Origin: Beroe ovata
Lineage: Eukaryota; Ctenophora; Nuda; Beroida; Beroidae
Direction: 5' to 3'
Assembly (NCBI GenBank): GCA_946803715.1
Contig: CAMPET010000185.1
Location: 95,377 to 145,187 of the forward strand
Length of the DNA stretch: 49,811 nucleotides
Shown: one piece after another, positions 25,401 through 37,400 of the stretch
Layout of the letters: every line of letters starts with the position of its first letter
Numbering within the stretch: the first letter of the stretch is position 1
The notes under the pieces: model-generated
Database searches by the model: none
Told to the model about the DNA's origin: nothing
The model's input: only the letters and a program-made list of their open reading frames with translations
Program-made: the position numbers and the translations under genes

Positions 25401-28400
25401 TTGTTCATTCTCGAGTCTAATTCTAGTCTCTCCCCTTATCAAGATGAATCTGTGTACTCTGGTGATGGTAGTGACAGTGTGGATAGTGGGGTCGACGTGT
25501 TTCGAGTTGAACATCTACCACACCAATGACATCCACGCTAGATACGATGAGAGAGGACCGCGAGAGGGAGGGGAGTGTAAAAGTGAGGGTGAGTTTTGTA
25601 GAGATACCTATCCTGGTATTAGAATTCTGTAATCGATCCAAAATTTCGTACGTTTCTCTCTTGGAAACAGTGACTACTCGAAGCATTGAGATGTCGTCAT
25701 GAAACAGCTGTAAAGACACTGTTTTCTACAGCAACTCTATAATAGACCATGTCATATATTCAGCTGGCTCGTGTTACGGAGGTATGGCCCGTCACTCCAC
25801 CTTCTTCAAGATTGTCAGAGCCCAGGAAGAAGCAGATCACGAGGCCGGTGTGGAGAACAACAATCTCATCCTCAGTGCGGGCGACTGGTTCTCAGGTGGG
25901 TTTGAGACATGATTTGTTTTCAGGTTTTCAAATTTCAAGCATCTGAATTCGATGGTAAGAAAGGGTAGCGAGTCTTCACATTGAGAAAGCGTCTTTATAA
26001 CCCATGTGCTATACCTATCACGATTACCAAGCATCATCTGAACTCTCAAATCATACCATCAGGTACCGTGTATTACATAGTAAACCGTGGCAATCTCACG
26101 GCCCATTTCCTCTCAAGTCTCGGATACGATGCTCTGGCATACGGGAACCACGAATTCGATAACGGTCCTGACAACCTGGCCAAAGCCATGGCACAAATCC
26201 CAGCAGATTCGGGCGTGGCTCTGATTTCAGCCAATATGGAAGTGGGTTCAACCGGGATCCCTAACTCAAAGTCAGTGATCCGAGAGTTTGTACACAATAC
26301 CGTGACGACTAGAGTTGGTATTATCGGTTTCACCACCCCTGACACTGCTAAGATAAGCAGTCCTGGTCCAGAGGTTGAGTTCCGACCTGTGGTTGAATCG
26401 GTTAGGGAGGAAGCAGAGAAATTACAAGCTCAGGGAGTGAATATCATCGTGGCTGTTGGCCATGCCGGTATCGAGACTGATATGGATATCTGTGATGAGG
26501 TACACGGAGTGGACATAGTGGTGGGTGGACACACCAACAGTTTCCTTGCCAACCCTGGGAGTAGTGACACATTCCCTGAGGGAGCAAAAGTGGACGAAAC
26601 TGTGGTGGGACCCTATCCTGAAGTGAGGAGAAACGGAAAGTGTCTCGTTGTTCAGGGATATGCCTATGGCAAGTTCATTGGGGCACTCCACTCACAGTTC
26701 AATGATGATGGAGAGATTACTGGTTATTCTGGTGATCCTGTTCTCATGTGGGGAGACAGCTGGCCACAGGACCCGGAAGTCCTCGACTTCCTGGAGCCCT
26801 ACACCGCTGCTGTAGCCGACTATGGCGACACTGTACTCGGGTATACCAACAGTGATGTAGACGGTTCTCGTATTATTTGCAGGTTCAGGGAGTGTGGAAT
26901 GGGTAACATCATTACCGATGCGAATGTGTGGAGCTTCAGGAAGAATGATCCGACCACGGTGTGTGGGCTGGCAAATTCCGGGGGAATTAGAGCGGGAATC
27001 GAATCTGGGAACATCACTTATCGAGAAGTCCTGACTGTCCTTCCCTTTAGTAACACAATCGACCGGGTTACACTTACGGGATCGATTCTGAAACAAGCAC
27101 TGGAATACAGCGTATCCTCGTTCAACGCCACCGGATTCAACATCGGAGCGGAGGGCAGGTTCCTCCAAGTATCAGGGATTCGAGCTAATCTCAACCTGTC
27201 AGCCGAAGTTGGGAGCCGGGTAAGACGACTTCAGATCCTTGATCCGGTGGAGAACAAGTTCACGGATGTGGTTGATGAGCAGGAGTACGGTTGTGCGGTG
27301 CCATCTTTCCTCCTGGGCGGTGGCGATGGATTTGACATGTTTGACGGAGTGCCCCGAGTTTCAGGGGATATAGACGGCACGGTTTTTGCCGAGTTTCTCA
27401 AAGAGAACAACCCTCTCGATGAGTCTGGCTCCCTACAAGATATACCCTCGCGATTGTTGTTTGACCACGAGATAAGCGGTAGTTATGCGCTGCGTGGCTC
27501 TGCCTTGGTGCTTGGTTTCGTGTTAAGTTTTATTTCGTTTTGATGAATGATCGATGAGCCCTATCAGATAGGGTAGATAATAACTGGGTTTGATTAAGAA
27601 AGGGGTTGATTATGATTGGGGCTAATCTAGCATATGATAATTGACTTGATAATCTTTATCCCGACCCCCGCGCTTTTATGTACTGTAGTACTAGTTACTT
27701 CTTGAAAATTTTATGCGTAGGTTGACGGCTGTATTCCGAGACCCACTATAAAAAACTCTTCATTTTCGTCATTGTACATATAAACAATTCTAGTGGTGTC
27801 ATATATTGTAACCATTGTCATCGCTGTCAACATGTTTGTTTGAGATTCTATCATATGTCATGACCGTGTCCCTAGTGTCATGTTATCGTCAGTAACATAC
27901 CTCTACAGAAGAAGCGTACTTGGTTCCAATCGTGTACTTTTGCAAATCCTGAAATCAATATCCAAAATTAGTTTGATCAATCACCTCTCTCTAATCCCTT
28001 GTTTTTTCATTTTCCAGTCGGAAACCTTTCATTTCAACTGGAATTGGACTCACTGGAGTGTAACATGACTATAGGTACCGCCTTGTTTAAATCGGTTGGA
28101 GTGTGAGGTAGGTGTCGATAATAGGATAATGACTTACTACACAAAGGTGGGAGATGGTAATAACAAAACCTGCAGTTAAACTAAAGTAGGCACAGTCAAA
28201 CTTATGTTGCCATAGAAACGCAAACAAATCAGGTCCCGTGTATTATGCTGAGTGTAACTTCAACAATTGAAAATATAAAATCCACAAAAGTGATAATAAA
28301 ATATTCACATCCGGCCCTTCATTTATGCTAAATCCAACTCGGCTCCCGCTTTCGGCTCCTTAAGTAGGGCCCTACCTAGCCTACCTTGATCGTCGATCAA

Positions 28401-31400
28401 GGAGCTTGAAAGTACTCGACTTGATTGATAACTCATGGTGCTGAATCGCATCACAACTTCTGAATATAGCTCACATACCTATCCCATGATATACCCAGAA
28501 ACACAGTGCTGGCACATAGTGCTGGCACACAGTGCTGACACATAGTGCTGGCATATAGTGCTGACACATAGTGCTGGCACATAGTGCTGGCACACAGTGC
28601 TGACACATAGTGCTGGCACATAGTGCTGGCATATAGTGCTGACACATAGTGCTGGCACATAGTGCTGGCACATAGTGCTGGCACATAGTGCTGGCAGTAA
28701 CGTACCCGTAGCAGTAGAGGGTACTTCAGGATTCTCTGGATTGGTCTGTGCAGGAACTCTGATAACGGAAAGAAGTGTTTCAACTCTCTCTTACAGTCCT
28801 GTATAAACTGTGACGTTTGTTCTTCCTTCTGCAGACTGGAAATCAGACTCAGCGACCTGGAGAATATAGTGATTGTTTGAATACCTGGTGTAGATGCTGA
28901 GAGATTGAGGATGGAATTAATAAATGAAGAGTGAGATGTCTGAACTCTGAAGAGAGGAAATTGGGATCTGAAGTGAGGGAATTGGGATCTGAAATGAGGA
29001 ATTCGGGATCATAGAAAGCGTCGGTCGTTCTCCATGTCTCCATGATACCTACTACTTTAGTACTCGGAAGTCGGAATTCCAGAGAAAAAACATATTACAA
29101 TCAGTAATTTGAGTGAAGATTTTCTTCTATTTTCATACCTTACTTCACGAAAAGTATGCTAACAATGAACTTTTGAGAAAGCCTTGTTCGACATTCACGC
29201 GCAGCCAACACTATTTGAAGTTATGATATACACAGAACGGCATTCACTGAAATTGCTATGAAATGTTGGGGTTTTGCCAAAAATACTTACTGGGGAACTT
29301 TTCTGCAGTATTCGTTGTACAACGCGAAGCCTGCTTCCTGAAATAAAACCAGGTTACTTCAAATTTCAGAGAGAGGAAGGTTGGCAGGGGAGTTTGGTAA
29401 TCATGATAATGAGGGGGCAATTAGATGATCGATTGAAAGTCGCCTACTTCCAACAGAATCATCAATTGTGACTCAATCCATTAGGGTTTCCCATTTTGAG
29501 CGGGCAATGTTTCTGGCTAATTGCCATCCACGAACAAACATCACCGTATCAGACATCTGTAGCCATGGAAACCATGGAAACTCTCTAGCTTCATCCCAGT
29601 CTGATTATTGTACACAGATATACACAGATATACACACAGAGATATGTACAGCAGATATCATATATCGCGTAGGAATACCTAGATATATTCGTACCCTATA
29701 TCGACAGGTCAGTCAACTGTAAGGTTTCTCGATACTGTCAGTGTCAGACCGGTTTCCAACCTCTCTCTGCTAATGTACTAGACATCTCAATATCTCATCA
29801 CCAGATAAGCAGATAGAGGACATTAGCATGGTCTATAATATCCATCTCTCTCCCCCAGAACTTGTACTGTACAGAGACAAAGGAGGTCATGTCTTCAGAA
29901 GATCAGACATTACTTTATTCCCCATTCGCCGGCAACCATTAATCATCACCATGAAGTATGATTTAGATGACACAAGACAGAATCTTCATCATTTTTCACA
30001 ACTCAAATCTACACGACTTACGAAGCTAAACCAGACTTATTTTTTCGTCGACTTAGACTCTGTTCACTAACAGACTTCATATTCTGACTCAGCGTACTGA
30101 TTATCATAGACGAGTGTTCAAATCAGTAGCAATAAATAGTAGACCGACCACATTGACTAACGATGAGAACAATTAAGTAATTAGGTAATCGTATACAATT
30201 AGTCATTACCTACATCATGTTATAACACCTCACTCTCACACATTCAGTGTACTCAGTAACTAGGTATTTACTCAGTAAGTATTGGTACTGACTACTGATG
30301 AACAGCAAACTGAGCGATTCCAACACTTCAGACGCTGATTTCTGTCGTTCCCTCTCTTTTTGACTCACCGATTCCTTGGTAAGGAAGCAATTAGCTAACG
30401 AGTCAACTTCCGTCTTACACTCATCTAGCTGCTCTAGGAAGTTCCTGAAAAGATAAACCTATCTTCAGAGCACTCATTCATTATCATTACAACAGTCATT
30501 TCTACCGAAATGTGGCGAGAAAATATCCGGAATCACTGCGGAAAACTCAAGAGAAATATGCTGCATACAAGTCCACAGAACATCGCATGATCATTGACCA
30601 CCAATCAAGCGAACACTCACAAATGGAAGTCCCCGATCGGTTTGATGTTTACGAAGATATCCTTGACTGTCTCCGGTGGGAAGAGGTCACAACACTGCTC
30701 CATAGGAACCATGTAACCCTGAACGAGGGGGTTTCATTGATTTCGAGATTGTCACAATGCAATTTCAAGCCCCTTATTAGCGCAGCTTCCCTAAAATTCG
30801 CCATGTAACATTACCCATCGCTCACCAACTCAATTTATCTTGTTCCCACCCATTTCAACTCCCATTTTTTCCCCTAATCCCCCTATACTCCCCCCTATAC
30901 CCATCAGTATATCAGTCCCCACCCTTTTCAACTCGCATTCTCTTTCTCTAATCCCCTTACACTCCCCACTCACCATGAGTATATCCTGGAGGTCCTGCAT
31001 GTACACTTTCTCTGTGGTAATCAGCTCCTCCACAATGTACCTGATCTTGGTCAAGGTTTTCTCGTCAAGCTCGGCAAACGAGTCGATGCTGATCTCACTC
31101 TTCAGACTTGACGTGTCGGACCGAGTCTAAAATAGAGAGAGATAAGAGGAAGGGTCGATAACAATGATTCGGGAAGGGTCACATAATGCTTCCAAGGACG
31201 TGACTGCAATTCTGTACATTAATTTTCATTGGTTGTATTCAAGTTATCGCTGGTCATTCCGTTTACAAAAAACTCGCCAAATGGAACTCAACTCCGTACC
31301 ACATACCTGGTCTGACACGCTGTCCCAAGCAGTACAAATCTTGGGTGGTTCAATGACGAGGGACTGCCGGTTACCACCCTTCCCTCCACCCTGGGACTGC

Positions 31401-34400
31401 TTGCGGGACTTACTCGTCAGACTCGGACTACTCGACTCGTGTGTCAGCTTCTTCCTTTTGCCCTGAGTGAAGGAGAGAGTGGAGTGGAGAAGAAGCAAAG
31501 AACTTTCAGACAAGTAGACAATGCCACTATTTCTAGAGGATCGATTGGTTTTGTAGAATCATAACTTTCGTTGGAGAATATCAGAATTTTGATTTTGGTT
31601 TCGTCCTCCCTCTGTTGTCAACGTAGACTCAGAACCCACGGGCTAATTTGCACTTTTGACGGTCAGCTGAGTTTAAAACGTGTTGTAAACGCACACATAT
31701 GGTCATCGAGCAATAGCTCAACATTCCTCGTTTTGTTGATGGATTCGAACGCGACGCGGAATGTCGTCCACTGCTCTGTGTTGTTAGCGAATACAGAGCC
31801 CGAGCAGTAAGTTCTCGATGTAGAAAATAATACCATGGGTTTGACCCAGCATGAGTACGCGCAATCCGAGTCGTAGATTGTAGAATTTCCGAATAGAATG
31901 ATATCCTAAACATTTTCGTTAGACCGTGTAAAAGTAAAACTTAACATATTTTATTTTGAAGATTCAATATATTATGCAGACAGGAGAATGGCGTCTGATA
32001 CCTGCTGGGTTCGACAGATCGCTCAATCGGTCTCTAATTCCTACCTGTCTTGGTGAAGTGGGTTTGTCGCCGAGAGATTGATTCCTCTTTGGGACGACAA
32101 ATCCGTCCACTGTCACTGTATCTTCCGTGTTGGTGATATGGTTAACTGAAATGGGGGAACTTGAAGGTGTAATATAGGGGGTGATTTATGTTTTCTAAAC
32201 TACTTAACAACACTGCTACATTCGCTTGACCATCTTAGATACACGCCGACTAAAACAATTCAGTATGGATTCCGTAATATAGACAGGATCTACTCTCTGT
32301 GTTCGGAGAATCTATAACGCCAATGCATTTGTTTCGAGCTACACTATATGCTGCACACACACACAAACACACACACACACACTACACGAAATCATAGACT
32401 GTAATGATGAGCTGTTAGCCACTAACACACACACTGATTATAGGTATGTTCTGTGTAACGATTTACACACAGATGATTACACTCAGTAAAGATTACACAG
32501 ATCTCTCTATATCGGGTACTTGAGTGCTATCGGTTATTATTTACCGACAAATACAGTAAGGTACTCAAGTCAAGTGGCATCGGTAATGAACCGATTTCTT
32601 ATCAATATAGTAGCAACTGATTGAGTATACCATTACTGAAACCAACTGGTAAATAGTAAATACCGATACCAGCTGGTAATTGGTAAAATAATCACATTTT
32701 CTTCAGAATGTACCACATAGAATGTATAATGAATATGGGAGGCGGATCACAAGTTACAAGGGGTGGGTACTGGGTATGGGATTATGTCACTCTACTCATT
32801 CAGAGATTTTATATCGCTAGTGCTCATTGCTTCTCTAACATGATATCACAAGTCTGGGTTTTACTCATGAGATCTCAGTCTAATACCAGTCCTCGTGATG
32901 TTACCTGGCGATTGTGCCCTAAACGAGGAAAACATGGCGCTATTCCGTATTCTGCGCCGCCCGCTATTCGTTGCCGCCACCGACGCATCATCCTTGGAGT
33001 ATCTCCGTGATCCCGGCGCGGGCTCCGGACACGAGAGTTGGTGACGTACCGTGTTTCCGTGGGGGGCGAGGTGTTGTTCAACCTTCATGTCACGTGTGCG
33101 TGACGTGCTATGTCATGTTAGAGGTACGTCAGTTTGTGATGACATAACTGTTCAATGTACGAAACAATAAAGATAGGTATTGTACGCATTCGCGCGTGTG
33201 TGGGTGATACTGATTGCATGTATGTCTTGAGAAATCATACAAATAGGATGAGTCACGGATACTGGATAGCGGTTATTAACCACGGAGCCCGACTCCATTG
33301 GTGGCTTCACGCTGTTACAAGCACACACGACAACTTAAACATACATCAGGAAGTTTAGTAGGAAGCGGTGAAACACACACACTGTATAACAAACCATCGC
33401 ATAAACCACTAATGATCGGCTAAAGTGTTTGGAGGATGTCACTCCAAGTGTATTTCATCCCTTGTTCCAACACGAGCTATCCTATGTACGAGACGAGCTT
33501 GGGAAAGACAGGTCATGTGCGGACTAAGAATCTCAAACCGCGGCAGAATGTTTGGATATATTGTGGTCTGATGGACAATATCTTCATCGTTTTCTGGTGT
33601 ATATTTGAGTGATTTATTTGGAGTAGTTGATGGTTAAGGTCGAAAACTTTGATTGAATGAACTCAGGGTAAGAATAGATTGCGATACAAATGACTACGAA
33701 AAGAACAGTCGGAAAGCTGGAGGAGGGGGGGGGAAATCGCGGAGTCGAGACGAATGATCCATGACTCTGTGTAAAAATAACCTCCCTCTACAGTAGCTAT
33801 AGGTCGCAGTATGGGAGAGAGTAGCATAGGTATGCGCGCCGGCCACACAAATTGAATGTAATATATGATGGGTATAATTAACGGGAAGGACAGAATCTAC
33901 GAGAAAAATGCTGGATTCGATCCAACTTTTCGTTACAAAATCAAAAGGATAAACAGCTGATATATGCATAAACCCGAATAGAAACACAATGGACAAAGAT
34001 AAGCATTATCAAAGTACAACTATCAATCATCGAGTACAAAGTAGGTACCATGTGTAACACCATGAGATGTATAGTACATCACATGGCGCAAAGAAAGAGT
34101 TTGAGTGAGGGTGAGAATGGAGATAATTACCATTGCGCACGTTAGTTAATTAGACCGTGGTGCAAACCTAATTAACATAATAACTATACAAACGCAGCTT
34201 ATTTAAATACGACCATTATTACTACATCAGATTGAAATTGAGGGGAAGAGAAGCAAATGTATGTGTATCCATTTGGGGAGGAGAACTCTCCCAATTTGTG
34301 ACATAAACTGTCTCAATATTATGTATCATGAATCATGATGTAAGTCACATGACGTGATGTAATGTGTGTGTGAAGGGTGAGTTATCGATCTGTTGATGAT

Positions 34401-37400
34401 GTCATCATGAGTTATCCGCTTCACGATCATGGATGACGGATTGAATGAATGATCAATGATCTCCATTGCTTAATTGGTAAATTTCGGCCTTGAGGAATCA
34501 GAAAAGCAGCAAATTTCTAAACACGAGGTAACTTCCTCAGACCGCAGACGGTAACACCAACCAAGTCAATTTATGTTCGGGAAGTACCCACCTACTGACA
34601 AGGGAACTTACAAAGCTACAAAGCCATCACACAAAGAAATGGGAACTAACTGAAGTGATATGAGTCGTGCTGCTGTTACCACACGTCATAATGCAGTTGT
34701 TGTTATCACCCAATGTCACACCTTCGTATGTATGTGTGATTGTGTGAGTGTTTGCGTGTATAGTGTGTACATCATGTGCGGCGTGCGCGCATGAGAGCGA
34801 ATGTACTATGTATGTATACATGTGTGCATACCTATGTACATTTCGTGTATGAGTATTCACATTGTACATACCACGTAAGAGTTGTTTGGATCTCAGCATA
34901 CCTACGTCTCTGGGTGTTACGATAATTTCTCAATTTACCTACCTACGCACAATATAATCCTGATTGCATCAATTACTGATCTATTATCTATAATAATTGG
35001 TGTACCAAATCGATTGATACAATCTTCTCAATGTATAGTACCATCAGATAAACAAACAACAAGATCATAACTCTGACATAACAAACAATACCAACACACA
35101 AACACACCAGCTGGCTAAAACAAAGGAGATTCAAAGACGTCCGGGAGCGATCATATTGCAAAATAATGCGTTCCTAAATTCATTCACGATGTGGGTGAAG
35201 GTGGGAAGGACTGTGTTTGGAATGCTAGAATGCCAGGACACACACACACACACACAAACACNNNNNNNNNNNNNNNNNNNNNNNNNNNNNNNNNNNNNNN
35301 NNNNNNNNNNNNNNNNNNNNNNNNNNNNNNNNNNNNNNNNNNNNNNNNGGGGGGGTTCGAGACTGATTCTATTAACAGTGATGTTATAAGGATCAAGATA
35401 GCGTGCTATGCTATCATCATTAAAGGAGTGGTGATGGTTCGCACCACTAAAAAAATCACCTACAACATCACCTCTAACAATAACCAGAGAGAGCGATGCA
35501 CTGTAATAATGACCCATGCATGTGGCATATATTCCATGAAAAATCGGCCGGGAGTCGCACTATTACCACTTACCACTTTCACCATGTCATTCGACCCCAT
35601 AATTGTCTACAGAAACTAGCAACCCTAGCGCTTTCCAATGTTTTGATGTGCAAAAATCATGGTTCTAACTGATCTAATTTATTTTAGTCGTGGAGAATTC
35701 GATTTGAGACGCTCGATTTTTTAAGTTCTGGTGAATCTTTGAATAGAATCAGCTAGAGAGAGGAAGCAGTGGTGTCATGTCGTAGAGTAATATTGCAAAG
35801 TGGTGTCAATGGAAAGACACGTTGCTAAGTGGGGCATCAATGTCTCGTGGTGTCATGAATTAGGTGTGTCAAATAGATTATAGAAGACGTGGTGTGACGA
35901 GAATGAATCAGGAGTAGGCAATAACTGGAGCAGCGGCCAGAGAAAGTGGTGTCAAGAGGAGGAAACAGGATGTATCAAGAGAAGGAAATAGTCTGTGTCA
36001 AGAGAAGGAAGTAGGCTGTGTCAAGAGAAGGAAATAGTCTGTGAGCAACATCTACAGAGAGACAGCATCCTTTGCAACCTTGTCTTATAACACCGGCGGG
36101 GGGGGGGGCAGGTAATAAGATTGAACTGCGTGCTATTTGGGATCATGTTACTGTGAGTTGGAACTGTATCTAGTTACAGATCATGGAGCTAATTTTGTGT
36201 CAATCGGTCAATGGGTTACCATGTTCAATGTTCATCAACTGATTATTTAGTTTTCTCATCCACATTCAGCAGTGGGGTAGGAAAGCATGACTATTATTAC
36301 GAAATAATAAGCGATAACGATGATCTCAATGTTACCTACAGCTACACTCAGCTACACACTCAACAGACAGTAGCTTTTTCCAATGTTCGTATCCTGGTTC
36401 TGAGCAATTGCCACACACACAGACAGACACACAGACACACAAACACACACACACAGACAAACACCAAGACCCACACGGAGACTAATCGACTCCCTAACGA
36501 ATTGAGCTAATTGAGTACAACACTCAATATATTAGACCCAATTCAGTCACAGAGTGTATAGATAACGACAACTATTAGTAAAGTGTAAACGAGCTGTGCC
36601 ATGTTTTGACACGCTCACACCCTTCAACTGTACTGTAAACACAGACAGACGAGCAAAAACACAGACTGAGTGTTGTTCAAATCGAGCAAGACACCCGAAA
36701 AATTTTTACAGTACAAAATTATTCCCTGCCTACGTGTTTTTCCTGTGATAGGCGCAGACTTCGAAAAGTATCAAAAGTACAGGGGAAAACGCTCGATAAG
36801 AGGTAAGTTATAAGTAGTAAATTGCTCATTACTACACACCCTGATTACGATGCTGCTGTAGCAAGAGTTGTTGTTGCTGTGGCAACATATTCTGTTGCTG
36901 TTGCTGTAAACTGGCCTTCAGAATGCCAGGGAGGGTAGCTTCAGTTACACTGTTCCTGCTACGACCATGGTCTAGTGTGATGGCGGGTTCCGACTTGTAC
37001 TTGTTCCGTAGTCCTTCTAGTCCAATATCTGTAACAAGGGGAGGTGAGTGAACAATCACATTGTGAGACTATCACAAGACGGCTCGAGTCCGAACCACAA
37101 TTTTCTGTAGCAAAAGTCTGCTTTTAAAGTAATGCGCAAACGCATGAGCACTACTGGCTACCTATTTTGAGATGAACCATGGTCTTCCAGATTTAAGTTC
37201 AAACAACAATCATCAATGAGCAACAACCACCAACAATGGCAACATACGAATCGGTTCGAACCTAGCAAACCTAAACCAGCATCCTACGACTAACATTCAG
37301 TCTGCTGAACAGTGAACATGACCTAATAATCAGACGCGCTACAATTAGCAAACTCCGCATATTGTGTACCACTACAGTGACTGTCGTGTGTAACTGTCAG

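Larger units (their letters stand above)
32146..36839. other. large RhoGEF intron with repeats and assembly gap
   Basis: Intron 2 of the RhoGEF. Contains a CA repeat at 32353-32383, a run of G at 33722-33732, the N gap at 35262-35348, a 23-bp tandem array at 35949-36040, a run of G at about 36099-36109 and a CA/ACAG repeat at about 36409-36482. No other gene recognised. The minus frames at 32861-33088 and 33694-33996 are unsupported. Confidence 0.6.

Noticed and set aside
28501-28696. CRISPR-like regular array
   Set aside because: The units are contiguous 13-mers without spacers, in a eukaryotic intron. The same reasoning applies to the 20-bp array at 6664-6802.
28451-28783. Long minus-strand frame continuing from the DH exon into Cys-Gln-His-Tyr repeats
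   Set aside because: The exon ends at a GT donor at 28705 and the rest is the 13-bp intronic minisatellite.
30512-30808. 98-codon plus-strand frame
   Set aside because: It lies antisense to the RhoGEF exon 30718-30621, whose DH motifs are clear on the other strand.
37254-37263. GGTTCGAACC, resembling a tRNA T-loop
   Set aside because: No acceptor stem, D-arm or anticodon arm can be formed around it.
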